Assembly (NCBI GenBank): GCA_017795025.1
Contig: CP051243.1
Span: 496,001 to 560,000 of the forward strand
DNA length: 64,000 nucleotides
DNA from: Flavobacteriales bacterium
Lineage (GTDB): Bacteria > Bacteroidota > Bacteroidia > Flavobacteriales > Schleiferiaceae
Reading direction: 5' to 3'
Positions 10,957-20,568 of the stretch are shown here, one piece after another (within the stretch, counting starts at the first letter, position 1; every line of letters begins with the position of its first letter). The notes under the pieces are model-generated. The model searched no databases. It was not told where the DNA came from and saw only the letters and a list, made by a program, of their open reading frames with translations. A program made the position numbers and the translations under genes.

Positions 10957-13740
10957 TTAGAGTTTATCGTGAAGGTATTTTGCGGTATGGGAATCTTTAA
11001 CTTCTAGCAGACCTTCGGTTGGACCTTGATAAACCAAGTCTCCACCAGCATCGCCACCCTCAGGGCCTAAATCAATAATCCAATCCGCACATTTCATAAT
11101 ATCCGGATGATGTTCAATAACGAGCAAGCTATGCCCATTTTGAAGCAGGGCATAGAAACTTTGCAAGAGTTTTTGAATATCGTGGAAGTGCAGGCCGGTG
11201 GTTGGTTCATCAAAAATGAATAACACCGGGGACTGACTTTGTCCTTTCCCTAAAAAGGTGGCCAATTTAATCCGTTGTGCTTCACCGCCTGAAAGGGTAG
11301 AGGAGCTTTGGCCTAAACTTACATAGCCCAAACCAACGTCTTGAAGCGGTTGAATTTTATCAGCAATCTTGGTTTGTCCATGATCCCGGAAGAAGGGAAT
11401 CGCTTCATCGACGGTAAGTTCGAGAATATCAAAAATCGATTTCCCCTCAAACTTAATATCCAGAATCTCTTTCTTAAACCGTTGGCCCTGGCATTCATCG
11501 CACTTCAGGTGCACATCGGCCATAAACTGCATTTCAATGGTGATTTCACCTTCACCCTGACATTTTTCACAACGACCTCCATCGATATTAAAGGAGAAGT
11601 AACCTGCTTTATACTTTCGGCTTTTGGCAAGAGGCTGACTCGCATAAAGGGCCCGAATATCATCGTAAGCCTTTAGATAGGTGACTGGATTGGAGCGCGA
11701 ACTTTTGCCAATGGGGTTTTGATCTACAAACTCCACATCTCCGATATCGGCTAAGGCTCCTCCCAAGCGACCAAATTTGCCGGTTTTATCGGCATAGGCA
11801 CCAAGGCGTTTCTTAAGGGCTGGATATAATATTTTGCGAACTAAGCTCGACTTGCCCGATCCGCTCACTCCAGTTACCACCGTAAAGCAATGCAGGGGAA
11901 TGCTTACTGAAATATTCTTAAGATTGTTTTCGCGCGCGCCCTCCAGTTCAATAAACTTTCGAGGTGTTTTTTTAGATGGGATTTCGATAAAGCTTTCGCC
12001 TCTGAGGTATTTGGCGGTATAACTTTGACCCTTCTCCATCAATGCCTTTGGCTCTCCGGCATAAAGTACTTCACCGCCGTGAATACCGGCATCCGGACCA
12101 ATATCCACCAAATAGTCGGCCGCTCGCATCATTTCTTCATCATGCTCCACCACCACTACGGTATTCCCTAAATCCCGTAAGTTTTTAACCACTTGGATCA
12201 GTCGCTCTGTATCCCGCGGATGAAGTCCAATGCTCGGCTCATCTAAGATATAAGTAGATCCTACCAGAGCGCTTCCTAAACTTGTGGCCAGGTTAATGCG
12301 TTGCGATTCGCCTCCTGATAGGGTATTGGACACGCGGTTTAAGTTGAGGTAAGGGAGACCGACATCGCAGAGGTAGCGCAGTCGATTTCGAATTTCGATT
12401 AATAGGCGCTTGGCTATTTTCTCTTCTTCCTCGTCTAGTTCAATTTCGTCGAAATGTTGACGAAGGCGATCAATGGGCCAGGAAACTAAATCACTAATCG
12501 GATATCCCGACACCTTAACATAGTTGGCTTCCTTCCGCAGACGGGATCCTTTACAAGTGGTACAGCGTGTTTTTCCGCGGTACCGCGATAGCATTACCCG
12601 AAATTGAATTTTATAGGACTTGGATTCGAGGTATTGGAAGAATTCATTTAGGCCCTTAAAATGCTTAGTTCCTTCCCAAAGCATATCGTATTCGGCGCTA
12701 CTCAACTCAAAAATGGGACGATGAATAGGAAATCCACTTTGATCGGCCCCACTAATTAATTGCTGCTTCCATTCTTGCATCTTTTCACCACGCCAAGGGA
12801 AAATAGCATCTTCATAAACGGAAAGACTGGTATCGGGAATCACTAAATCTTCATCCACACCCATAATACTGCCAAAGCCTTCGCATTTAGGACAGGCTCC
12901 GTAAGGATTATTAAAGCTGAATAAATGGGGGGTAGGCACTTCGAAGTCCATGCCGTCCAAATCAAACTTATTGGAGAAGGCCCGCTCTTCACTTTTACCG
13001 AAAAGTTCGATATAGCAAAGGCCTCGACCCTCGAAGAAGGCGGTTTGCAAGGAGTCGGTCCAGCGGTTAAGCTGCTCGTCTGTACTTATATCTGCCGTAA
13101 GGCGATCTACCACAATTTTGAGGTCATCGGCATTTTTTACCTCGGCCGGATTTAAATCCTCAATCCGTAATACCTCCTCCTTAAACTGCAGTCGACTAAA
13201 TCCTTGCTGCTCCAGAATTTCCAGTTGCTGCTTTATACTGCGATCATGCAATACAAAAGGTGCCTTCAATAAAATTCGGGTTTCCGGAGCCAAGGTTTTG
13301 AGGTAGTCCAGTACATCTTCGATTTGATGCTTTTTTACCTCCTCACCGCTGATGGGCGAATAGGTACGTCCAATTCGGGCGTATAATACTTTGAGGTAAT
13401 CGTAAATCTCAGTGCTCGTTCCTACGGTAGAGCGCGGATTTCGGGAAATCACTTTTTGCTCGATGGCAACCGCAGGGGAAATTCCCTTAATGTGGTCAAC
13501 CTCGGGTTTATCCAAGCGCCCGAGGAACTGACGTGCATAGGAAGAAAGACTTTCTACATAGCGACGTTGCCCCTCCGCATAAAGGGTGTCGAAGGCTAGG
13601 GAAGATTTTCCCGAACCCGAAAGCCCCGTAATTACACTTAGCTTTCCATGGGGAATCCGAAGGTCTATATTCTTCAAATTGTGAACCTTAGCTCCCTTTA
13701 TTTCAATCCAATCTTTGGAAGATGGAGAATTTTTACTCAT
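10957..13740 (-). CDS. uvrA: UvrABC excinuclease subunit A
   Basis: 927 residues from the ATG at 13740 (MSKNSPSSKDW). A longer reading from 13761 adds seven residues and would run into the probable promoter. Two ABC ATPase halves are present, with Walker A GLSGSGKSS near the start and TGVSGSGKSS near residue 650, and signature motifs NTLSGGESQRI and STLSGGEAQRI. Zinc-binding C-x2-C pairs are complete (CPKC, CTTC, CEKC...CDEC). UvrA is the damage-recognition ATPase of nucleotide excision repair. It diverges from the sigma-factor gene. Confidence 0.97.
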   Translation of the reverse strand: MSKNSPSSKDWIEIKGAKVHNLKNIDLRIPHGKLSVITGLSGSGKSSLAFDTLYAEGQRRYVESLSSYARQFLGRLDKPEVDHIKGISPAVAIEQKVISRNPRSTVGTSTEIYDYLKVLYARIGRTYSPISGEEVKKHQIEDVLDYLKTLAPETRILLKAPFVLHDRSIKQQLEILEQQGFSRLQFKEEVLRIEDLNPAEVKNADDLKIVVDRLTADISTDEQLNRWTDSLQTAFFEGRGLCYIELFGKSEERAFSNKFDLDGMDFEVPTPHLFSFNNPYGACPKCEGFGSIMGVDEDLVIPDTSLSVYEDAIFPWRGEKMQEWKQQLISGADQSGFPIHRPIFELSSAEYDMLWEGTKHFKGLNEFFQYLESKSYKIQFRVMLSRYRGKTRCTTCKGSRLRKEANYVKVSGYPISDLVSWPIDRLRQHFDEIELDEEEEKIAKRLLIEIRNRLRYLCDVGLPYLNLNRVSNTLSGGESQRINLATSLGSALVGSTYILDEPSIGLHPRDTERLIQVVKNLRDLGNTVVVVEHDEEMMRAADYLVDIGPDAGIHGGEVLYAGEPKALMEKGQSYTAKYLRGESFIEIPSKKTPRKFIELEGARENNLKNISVSIPLHCFTVVTGVSGSGKSSLVRKILYPALKKRLGAYADKTGKFGRLGGALADIGDVEFVDQNPIGKSSRSNPVTYLKAYDDIRALYASQPLAKSRKYKAGYFSFNIDGGRCEKCQGEGEITIEMQFMADVHLKCDECQGQRFKKEILDIKFEGKSIFDILELTVDEAIPFFRDHGQTKIADKIQPLQDVGLGYVSLGQSSSTLSGGEAQRIKLATFLGKGQSQSPVLFIFDEPTTGLHFHDIQKLLQSFYALLQNGHSLLVIEHHPDIMKCADWIIDLGPEGGDAGGDLVYQGPTEGLLEVKDSHTAKYLHDKL

Positions 13741-13765
13741 ACCAAACGTTAAAAAAAGCAAAAAG

Positions 13766-13773
13766 CAAAAGTA
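13766..13773 (-). promoter_or_regulatory. Possible uvrA -7 element
   Basis: On the minus strand this reads TACTTTTG, matching the Bacteroidota -7 consensus TAnnTTTG, 25 bases upstream of the uvrA start codon. No clear -33 box was found. Confidence 0.4.
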
Positions 13774-13788
13774 CCAAACCGTTTAGCC

Positions 13789-13821
13789 ATTGCAGGTTTG
13801 AAAACAAAAATTATATATTTG
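13789..13821 (+). promoter_or_regulatory. Promoter of the sigma-factor gene
   Basis: A perfect Bacteroidota -7 box TATATTTG (13814-13821) is preceded by ATTG (13789-13792) at a 21-base spacing. It leaves a 5' untranslated region of about 115 bases before the sigma gene, in which I see no obvious riboswitch. Confidence 0.5.
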
Positions 13822-13943
13822 TTCAACACGCGAGCCAACCATTAGTTGAGTTCGACGTCTAATTAAAAAGAGCATTGCCTATAGATACATAGTTACTTGA
13901 TTGAATTTTTTGGATTGATTTACTAACCCCAATCATGTGAACT

Positions 13944-14531
13944 ATGGATTACAATGCGATGAAGGATGCTGAGCTAATCAAGCTCTACATCAACGGAGAC
14001 GAAAAAGCCCTGTCATTATTAATCAACAAACACGAGCAACGGATTTTCTCATACATCTTGAGTAAAATTCAAAATCGTGATTTAGCGAACGATGTCTTTC
14101 AAGACACTTTCGTGAAGATTATCAAAACCTTCCGACAAGGCAAGTACAATGAAGAAGGAAAGTTTTTAAACTGGGCATTGCGAATCGCTCACAATTTGGT
14201 GATTGATCATTTCCGTCGTCAGAAGAGAATTCCCACCATTAGTCCCAATGATGATTACGACATCTTCAAAATCATTAAGGATGGATCGGAAGACGCCGAA
14301 ACCGGTATGATCCGGGAGCAAATAGAGAAAGACTTACATCGTTTAATTTTACAATTGCCCCCCGAGCAATTAGAAGTTCTGCGATTGCGTCACTTTAGCG
14401 GCTTAAGTTTTAAAGATATTGCCGAGCAAACAGATGTATCGATCAATACCGCTTTAGGAAGAATGCGCTATGCCCTCATTAACCTGCGGAAATTGATGGA
14501 AGAACACAAGGTTAGTTTAAGTCTTTCCTAA
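13944..14531 (+). CDS. ECF-type RNA polymerase sigma factor
   Basis: 195 residues with the two expected domains. Sigma region 2 (about residues 25-95) has DVFQDTFVKI and NWALRIAHNLVIDHFRRQKR. Region 4 (about 135-185) is a helix-turn-helix in the order LPPEQLEVLRLRHFSGLSFK then VSINTALGRMRYAL. No membrane anti-sigma factor follows. Instead, a 48-residue protein and a terminator come next, an arrangement I recognise from other Flavobacteriales. The regulon is unknown. It diverges from uvrA. Confidence 0.9.
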   Translation: MDYNAMKDAELIKLYINGDEKALSLLINKHEQRIFSYILSKIQNRDLANDVFQDTFVKIIKTFRQGKYNEEGKFLNWALRIAHNLVIDHFRRQKRIPTISPNDDYDIFKIIKDGSEDAETGMIREQIEKDLHRLILQLPPEQLEVLRLRHFSGLSFKDIAEQTDVSINTALGRMRYALINLRKLMEEHKVSLSLS

Positions 14532-14624
14532 AACAGAAATCGGTGTCAGGAAAAAAATTTTACAGATGAAATAATAAGCGCTATAAAGTTGCCGTTTACC
14601 CTAGGTCTATTTTAAACAAGGTAC

Positions 14625-14771
14625 ATGGATAAAACAACTACGCTTAGAAATGATCATCAAGTAAACGCAAGGCCTGACCGTCAGACTGTCGCAAACATTT
14701 TAAACTTTTCAAAAGCTTACAGCTACCAAAAAACAAGCGATGGTTTGGAACTTGAAATGATCCAAAATTGA
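14625..14771 (+). CDS. Conserved 48-residue protein downstream of the sigma factor
   Basis: The frame starts at the ATG at 14625 and encodes MDKTTTLRNDHQVNARPDR and onward to a TGA at 14769-14771. A central RPDRQTVANILNFSKAY segment resembles a short conserved protein found near this sigma gene in other Bacteroidota (a P-x3-T-x-NIL-FSKA pattern). It lies 93 bases after the sigma stop and directly before a strong terminator, so both are probably on one transcript. Function is unknown. A small regulator of the sigma factor is only a guess. Confidence 0.6.
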   Translation: MDKTTTLRNDHQVNARPDRQTVANILNFSKAYSYQKTSDGLELEMIQN

Positions 14772-14773
14772 AC

Positions 14774-14798
14774 AAAAAGCTCCTTCGGGAGCTTTTTT
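14774..14798 (+). terminator. Rho-independent terminator with TTCG tetraloop
   Basis: AAAAAGCTCC (14774-14783) and GGAGCTTTTT (14788-14797) pair perfectly around a TTCG loop and are followed by further T. It ends the sigma factor/small-protein transcript. Confidence 0.9.
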
Positions 14799-14816
14799 CT
14801 TTTTAAAGCTATTGTA

Positions 14817-15101
14817 ATGAAAGCATATTGGAAAGAGCAGCTGATTGCCGAAAGCGAGGAGACGGACTTAGTTGAAGGGAATTATTATTTCCCAGCCGAA
14901 AGTGTGAAGTCCGAATTTTTGCAGGATTCAGATCACCATAGCCATTGTCCTTGGAAGGGAGAAGCGAGTTACTATCATATAACCGTAGATGGTGATCGAA
15001 ACGAAAATGCCGCTTGGTACTACCCGCAAACTAAACCTCTGGCCAACCATATTCGCGGCAAAGTCGCCTTTTGGAAAGGGGTTGAAGTACGGGAGAATTA
15101 G
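14817..15101 (+). CDS. DUF427 domain protein
   Basis: 94 residues covering one DUF427 domain. The family features visible are the E-NYYFP start, the CPWKGEASYYHI motif (residues 44-55), and the AAWYYPQTKPLA...I-GKVAFWKGVEV ending. DUF427 has a small beta-barrel fold and no proven activity. It stands alone after a terminator and converges with rodA, with a four-base overlap of the 3' ends. Confidence 0.85.
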   Translation: MKAYWKEQLIAESEETDLVEGNYYFPAESVKSEFLQDSDHHSHCPWKGEASYYHITVDGDRNENAAWYYPQTKPLANHIRGKVAFWKGVEVREN

Positions 15102-16357
15102 AGCGTTTGCCAGCGGAAAGAGTCGAGCTTAATCAAAATAAAAAGTAAGAAGGTAAAACCCCAAAGGGAAGATCCCCCGTAACTAAAGAAGGGCAGGGGA
15201 ATACCAATCACAGGGGCCAAGCCGATGGTCATGGCGATATTAATGCTAAAGTGAAAGAAGAGAATACTCACTACCGCATAAGCATAGGTCCTTGCAAAAC
15301 GGGTTTTTTGCCTTTCGGCGAGATGCACCAACCTAAAGAAGAGAATGGAGAATAGGATAACCAAAGCACTACTGCCTAGGAAACCCCATTCTTCCCCCAC
15401 GGTACAAAAAATGAAGTCGGTACTTTGCTCAGGTACAAAGTCAAATTTAGTTTGTGTTCCTTCCAAATAGCCTTTTCCATCCCAACCTCCAGAGCCAATA
15501 GCAATCATCGACTGAGCGGTATTATACCCGATACCCTTGGGGTCATGGGCCTTGCCTAATAAGATGTTAATCCGGTTTCGATGCCGATCCTCCAAGATGT
15601 TATTGAAGGCATAGTCCACACTGTTTACCAAAACTAAACTTAGGGCCAAAAGACCTACCACCCGCAACCAAAATCCTCTAATCTTTCGTCCAATAAAAAT
15701 GATCAGTCCCGCCACAGCGGCCAAGCCAATTTGCAGGTATAAAAGGGGTATAATTAGGCTCAGTAAAAAGAGAATGGCCATGCCAATGCCCACCATAATA
15801 TAGGAACTTGATAGTCCTTCTCGATAGAGCACTAATACCAAGGCCAGGTAAACCAAGCCTGAGCCGGGATCTGGCTGAGGAATAATTAAGGCGGCAGGAA
15901 GTAGAATAATGGCAAAGGCGATAATCTTATTCCGCCACAAACTCAGATCTCGCTCGGTATTTCCTAAAAAGGCCGCCAGAGCTAAGGCAGTAGCGAACTT
16001 GGCAAACTCAGAAGGCTGGAGGCTAAAACCACCCAAAACAAACCAGGACCTTGCTCCGGCAATCTCTTTTCCAAAAAAGAGTACTGCCAAAAGGGAGAGC
16101 ATGCTCAATCCATAAATAGGATAGGCCAAGGTTTGAAAGATATTACCATCAAGCAATAGCAAGAAAATGATAATCAACACCGAAGTGCCAATCCATAGAA
16201 GCTGCTTGCCGTATCGCTGACTGAAGTCCAATAAACTGGCATGATCCTGATCGTAAACAGCTGCATAGATATTAAGCCATCCCAAGAGCGCTAAACCAAA
16301 ATAAAGGAGCACGGTAAGCCAGTCTATTTTTCCTACTTCGATACTACTGCGCCTCAT
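15098..16357 (-). CDS. rodA: Rod-shape peptidoglycan polymerase RodA (SEDS family)
   Basis: About 419 residues from the ATG at 16357, giving a 14-base overlap with mrdA. A longer start at 16396 is possible but would overlap more. It has about ten membrane helices with SEDS motifs, including QPSEFAK in the middle and the C-terminal GIPLPFFSYGGSS-L block. RodA polymerises glycan strands together with PBP2. It is the last gene of the mre operon. A periplasmic loop with NRINILLGKAHDPKGIGYN is also typical of this family. Confidence 0.95.
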   Translation of the reverse strand: MRRSSIEVGKIDWLTVLLYFGLALLGWLNIYAAVYDQDHASLLDFSQRYGKQLLWIGTSVLIIIFLLLLDGNIFQTLAYPIYGLSMLSLLAVLFFGKEIAGARSWFVLGGFSLQPSEFAKFATALALAAFLGNTERDLSLWRNKIIAFAIILLPAALIIPQPDPGSGLVYLALVLVLYREGLSSSYIMVGIGMAILFLLSLIIPLLYLQIGLAAVAGLIIFIGRKIRGFWLRVVGLLALSLVLVNSVDYAFNNILEDRHRNRINILLGKAHDPKGIGYNTAQSMIAIGSGGWDGKGYLEGTQTKFDFVPEQSTDFIFCTVGEEWGFLGSSALVILFSILFFRLVHLAERQKTRFARTYAYAVVSILFFHFSINIAMTIGLAPVIGIPLPFFSYGGSSLWGFTFLLFILIKLDSFRWQTL

Positions 16358-18209
16358 GCTGGGTACTGTCTGTTGGGCTTTCGCCGTATTTTTCAATCAA
16401 CTGCTTAGCATATTCCTCACTAAGGTCACCTTGCAGCATCCGTTTCTCCATTTCGGGTCGACTAATTTCTCCATTGAGGTATAATTCAATCAGCAAACTG
16501 GCAATGGGTGCTGCCCACCGACTTCCCCAATAACCGTTTTCAACAATAATGGAAATGGCAATTTTAGGATCATCTTTGGGAGCAAAGGCCACAAATATGG
16601 AGTGATCCTGACCATGGGGGTTTTCGGCGGTTCCCGTTTTTCCGCACATCGTGATACTTTCTAAGCGAGAACCACGGGCAGTTCCGGTTTCAAAAACATC
16701 GAACATACCATCAATAACCACCGGAAAATGACTGCTGTCGATGGTAGTGTATTTGGGCTCGGTATATTGTGGGTTATCAATGGGTTTTCCACCAATACCT
16801 TTAACGATATGCGGGGTATAATAATAGCCGCGATTGGCAATTGCCGCGGTCATATTAGCCATCTGGATAGGCGTGAGCAACATTTCACCCTGACCAATAG
16901 CTAAGCTAATGGTGCTCACCGCTTTCCAACCTGTATAGCCAAAAGCGCGATCGTAATAATCCGCCGTAGGAACAAAGCCCCTACGTCCGGTGGGTAAATC
17001 GTTATTTAAGAAACGGCCAATATTAAAACTCTGCACATGCGCACTCCAAGCGTCCATACCTTCTTGAGCCGTGGGGTATTTTTCGATGATCGACTTGAAA
17101 GTTTGGCAGAAATAATTGTTACAACTTTTAGAAATTCCGGTCCGTAAGGCGATAGGGTAGTTGGTGCCGCAATGGCAAGCTACGTGCAAACGCCCAAAGT
17201 GAAAGCCATGGTGACAGGTATAGGAAGTGCTTGGTTTTAAGGTGCCTTCCTGCAAACCGATGAGGGCATTAACCACTTTAAAAGGGGATCCTGGGGGGTA
17301 CTCGGCTAAAAGCCCTCGGTCATATAAAGGTTTATCGATGCTATCGCGGTAAAGGCGCGTGTAGTTTAAGGAGCGACGGCGACCTACCAATAATTCGGGG
17401 TCGTAGGAAGGACTGGTTACTAAAGCTAAAATTTCGCCTGTAGCCGGTTCAATGGCTACGATAGAACCGCGTTTCCCCTGCATTAACTTTTCTCCGTACT
17501 CTTGCAAAATGATATCGATGGTGCTTTGTAGGTCAAGGCCCGGTTCGGGTAGGGTATCGTAAGCACCATTTTGATAGGGCCCCATAATTCGGTTATGGAC
17601 ATCTTTTAGGCGATAGTTTACGCCTACCTTACCCTTTAAGATATCCTCATAACTTTTTTCAATTCCGGTTTTCCCGATGAGGTCTCCCAATTCATATTCG
17701 GGATGCTCCTTAATATACCGCTCATTAGTTTCGCCAATAAAGCCCAGCACATTAGCAGCCGAATGCGTCATATAATCGCGAAGAATACGCTTTTGCGGAT
17801 AAAAGCCGGGAAATTGATGTAACTGCTCCTGGATTAAAGCAAAGTCTCCTTTGGAAATTTGCTTCATAAAGATAGAGGGTTTTAAGTAAGAATAGCGTTT
17901 GGCCTTGCTTAGCCTTTCGATATAATCCTCCTTATTTATTCCGAGCAGCTCACAAAAGCCGAGGGTATCGTTAATCCTAACCTGAGCGGGGATAACCATT
18001 AAATCATAGGCACTTTGATTGCCCACCAACAACTTTTGATTGCGGTCGTAAATTAAGCCGCGACCGGGATATACCTTTTCTACCCGAACAACATTATTAA
18101 GGGCCGAAAGCTTATAGTCTTCCTTTAGCACCTGAATGTAGAAAAGTCGCCCAATAAAGGTGAGGGCAATACTTACGAAGAAAAAGTAAAATAGATATTT
18201 CCGCTGCAT
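16344..18209 (-). CDS. mrdA: Penicillin-binding protein 2 (peptidoglycan transpeptidase)
   Basis: 621 residues with one N-terminal membrane anchor (about residues 6-24), a dimerisation/pedestal region, and a transpeptidase domain. The catalytic motifs are SPFK at 308-311 (active-site Ser308), SCN at 362-364 and KTG at 524-526. The cysteine-rich stretch before the SxN motif (CHHGFHFGRLHVACHCG) is characteristic of PBP2. It is the transpeptidase partner of RodA. It begins directly after mreD without a gap. Confidence 0.95.
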   Translation of the reverse strand: MQRKYLFYFFFVSIALTFIGRLFYIQVLKEDYKLSALNNVVRVEKVYPGRGLIYDRNQKLLVGNQSAYDLMVIPAQVRINDTLGFCELLGINKEDYIERLSKAKRYSYLKPSIFMKQISKGDFALIQEQLHQFPGFYPQKRILRDYMTHSAANVLGFIGETNERYIKEHPEYELGDLIGKTGIEKSYEDILKGKVGVNYRLKDVHNRIMGPYQNGAYDTLPEPGLDLQSTIDIILQEYGEKLMQGKRGSIVAIEPATGEILALVTSPSYDPELLVGRRRSLNYTRLYRDSIDKPLYDRGLLAEYPPGSPFKVVNALIGLQEGTLKPSTSYTCHHGFHFGRLHVACHCGTNYPIALRTGISKSCNNYFCQTFKSIIEKYPTAQEGMDAWSAHVQSFNIGRFLNNDLPTGRRGFVPTADYYDRAFGYTGWKAVSTISLAIGQGEMLLTPIQMANMTAAIANRGYYYTPHIVKGIGGKPIDNPQYTEPKYTTIDSSHFPVVIDGMFDVFETGTARGSRLESITMCGKTGTAENPHGQDHSIFVAFAPKDDPKIAISIIVENGYWGSRWAAPIASLLIELYLNGEISRPEMEKRMLQGDLSEEYAKQLIEKYGESPTDSTQHEAQ

Positions 18210-18707
18210 TTAGCGTCTTGCGTTCCAGAGTTGATACAATAGCACAAAGATAAAGGAGAAGAGGCTACTGTATAAACTGCGTTTCAATAAGCTCAACCAG
18301 GCGTCACTCGAAAAGTTCTCGAGGGCAAAAAGGGCAAAGTGATGAATGAAAAATCCAATTAAGAGCAGGCCTAACTTTCGCTCTAAACTTAAACTTTGAA
18401 AACCACTAATGTCTTGATTATCATCGCGGTTATTTTTAAATAGCCCGTATAAGAAAGGGAGGATGAAAGCTAAGAAAACACTTGCGGCGCTGTGCATTCC
18501 GCCACTACCTTCCAATAAATCTACTGAGGCTCCCAAGGCAAATGCAACTAATAGCTGCAGGCCACGCTGGTAACCAAGCACAATGCTAAATAAGGGGTAG
18601 ATATACAAGTAGGGGTTAAGGTAACGAAAGAAGAGGAACTCGTTTAAGAGATACACCTGTATCAACACCATGCCGAGCAGGATAGCTATGTCTCTAATAA
18701 TCCTCAT
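18210..18707 (-). CDS. mreD: Rod-shape-determining membrane protein MreD
   Basis: 165 residues with about five hydrophobic helices and few soluble stretches, as is normal for MreD. Sequence conservation in MreD is low, so the call depends mainly on its position between mreC and mrdA and on its topology. It overlaps the mreC stop by four bases (ATGA). It is a membrane component of the elongasome. Confidence 0.85.
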   Translation of the reverse strand: MRIIRDIAILLGMVLIQVYLLNEFLFFRYLNPYLYIYPLFSIVLGYQRGLQLLVAFALGASVDLLEGSGGMHSAASVFLAFILPFLYGLFKNNRDDNQDISGFQSLSLERKLGLLLIGFFIHHFALFALENFSSDAWLSLLKRSLYSSLFSFIFVLLYQLWNARR

Positions 18708-19531
18708 GGTCCCACTTGATTAATGAGTGAATCCCGTTCGGCCTTAAAAACGTCCTTAACGATATAGACTTCCTTAATATTTGCAAAGTCGGTGCTTAGC
18801 GCTATCTCCAAGCTAAAGAAGTTTTGGTCGGCTTGTAGTTCTTTATTTAAAACGGTACCAATAGGAATTCCTTCCGGGAAGTAGCGCGAACGACCATCGC
18901 TGATGAGGCTATCGCCGGTTTCAATTTGGGCGTAGCGCGGAATATCCGAAACCTGACTCTTTTGATAGTCTTTCCCCGGCCATTTTAAAGGACCAAAATA
19001 ACCGTCCTTTTTTAAGGCTGCACTTATGGTTAAACTGTTGTTGATGAGTGGAATAACCCGAGCGAAATTGGCACTTACCGAGGCCACAACGCCCACTGCA
19101 CCTTGCGGGCCAATCACCCCCATATTACGGGCAATGCCGCTGCGTCGGCCTTTATCAATTACTAAATAGTTATTCGCTTTGAGGTGACTGCTATGCACAA
19201 CTTTAGCAGGGATGTAAGTATAGCGTTGTTGTAAAACACTATCGGCAATGGTATCCGCCCCATAGTTTTGCACCATGAGGGAGCTGTTCAATTGCTGCCT
19301 TAGCTTTTTATTTTCCTGAGCCAGGTAATCATTTTCAACTCGTAAGTTGAGGTAGGATTGCCATTGGTTGCTCCAGGAACTTATCTGACCGTTTATTTCG
19401 GTATTAACGCTGCGGAATTGAGCGCGGGGGTAGCTTTTACTTTGCACCACCCAATTCAATGCGATAGCTTCCAATACCAAGAACAGGATGAGGATCCGGC
19501 TCCGCTTAAGCAGTAAGAGGAAGTAACGCAT
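18704..19531 (-). CDS. mreC: Rod-shape-determining protein MreC
   Basis: 275 residues: one N-terminal membrane helix (about residues 12-28), a coiled-coil segment (about 60-85, ENDYLAQENKKLRQQLN), and the beta-barrel periplasmic domain with VIDKGRRSGIARNMGVIGPQG near residue 125. MreC links MreB in the cytoplasm to PBP2 in the periplasm. It lies seven bases after mreB. Confidence 0.93.
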   Translation of the reverse strand: MRYFLLLLKRSRILILFLVLEAIALNWVVQSKSYPRAQFRSVNTEINGQISSWSNQWQSYLNLRVENDYLAQENKKLRQQLNSSLMVQNYGADTIADSVLQQRYTYIPAKVVHSSHLKANNYLVIDKGRRSGIARNMGVIGPQGAVGVVASVSANFARVIPLINNSLTISAALKKDGYFGPLKWPGKDYQKSQVSDIPRYAQIETGDSLISDGRSRYFPEGIPIGTVLNKELQADQNFFSLEIALSTDFANIKEVYIVKDVFKAERDSLINQVGP

Positions 19532-19538
19532 GGTGTTT

Positions 19539-20564
19539 TTAGCTCATCAAGAAGTTGTACTTGCCAATATTTTTAAGGGCAATTCCGGTTCCACGTACTA
19601 CCGCACGAAGAGGATCTTCGGCCACATAAACCGGTAAATCTGTTTTCATGCTGATCCGCTTGTCTAAACCACGCAGCATAGAACCACCACCGGCCATATA
19701 TATACCGCTATTGTAGATATCCGCTGCCAGCTCGGGAGGAGTCATAGACAGGGCTTCCATAATGGCGTCTTCAATACGGATAATGGACTTATCCAAGGCC
19801 TTGGCAATCTCCTTATAGGTGATAATTAACTGCTTGGGTTTACCGGTAAGTAAATCACGTCCTTGCACCGGCATATCTTCGGGTGGGTTTTCTAACTCAT
19901 CGAGGGCCGAACCAATTTTAATCTTGATTTCCTCGGAGCTGCGTTCCCCAATAAACAAATTGTGATGGGTGCGCATGTAATAGGCAATGTCGTTGGTAAA
20001 CACATCACCGGCCACCTTAATGCTCTTATCGGCCACAATTCCGCCCAAAGCCAGTACGGCAATTTCGGTGGTACCCCCGCCGATATCAATAATCATGTTT
20101 CCTTTAGGCTCTTGAACATCCACACCGGTACCAATCGCTGCCGCCATGGGTTCGTGAATAAGGTATACTTCGCGCGCTCCGGCATGTTGGGCCGAATCTT
20201 TTACCGCACGTTTCTCCACTTCCGTAATTCCGGAAGGAATACAAATTACCATCCGCAAGGCCGGTGGAATCATGCGCTTTTGAAGGGCCGGAATACTCTT
20301 GATCATTTCACGGATCATAGCCTCCGAAGCTTCAAAGTCGGCAATTACCCCGTCTTTTAGCGGACGAATGGTTTTAATGTCTTCGTGGGTTTTGCCATGC
20401 ATCTGTCGAGCGGTTTGACCTACAGCAATAATCTTATTGCTAATGCGGTCTTTGGCTACAATTGATGGGGCATCAACCACTACTTTATCGTTATGGATGA
20501 TTAAGGTGTTCGCCGTTCCAAGATCGATAGCGATGTCTTCCCTTAAAAAATCAAAAAGTCCCAA
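19539..20564 (-). CDS. mreB: Actin-like cell-shape protein MreB
   Basis: 341 residues, full length. Nucleotide-binding motifs of the actin fold are present: DLGTANTLI near residue 15, IDIGGGTTEIAVLALGG near residue 165, and MAGGGSMLRGLD near residue 292. MreB filaments direct lateral wall synthesis. The gene follows purH with only a four-base gap, so the shape operon is probably transcribed from the purH promoter. Confidence 0.97.
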   Translation of the reverse strand: MGLFDFLREDIAIDLGTANTLIIHNDKVVVDAPSIVAKDRISNKIIAVGQTARQMHGKTHEDIKTIRPLKDGVIADFEASEAMIREMIKSIPALQKRMIPPALRMVICIPSGITEVEKRAVKDSAQHAGAREVYLIHEPMAAAIGTGVDVQEPKGNMIIDIGGGTTEIAVLALGGIVADKSIKVAGDVFTNDIAYYMRTHHNLFIGERSSEEIKIKIGSALDELENPPEDMPVQGRDLLTGKPKQLIITYKEIAKALDKSIIRIEDAIMEALSMTPPELAADIYNSGIYMAGGGSMLRGLDKRISMKTDLPVYVAEDPLRAVVRGTGIALKNIGKYNFLMS

Positions 20565-20568
20565 TTTC

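Noticed and set aside
13741-13761. Upstream start for uvrA
   Set aside because: The additional MLFLTFG is not family-like and overlaps the downstream end of the promoter region.
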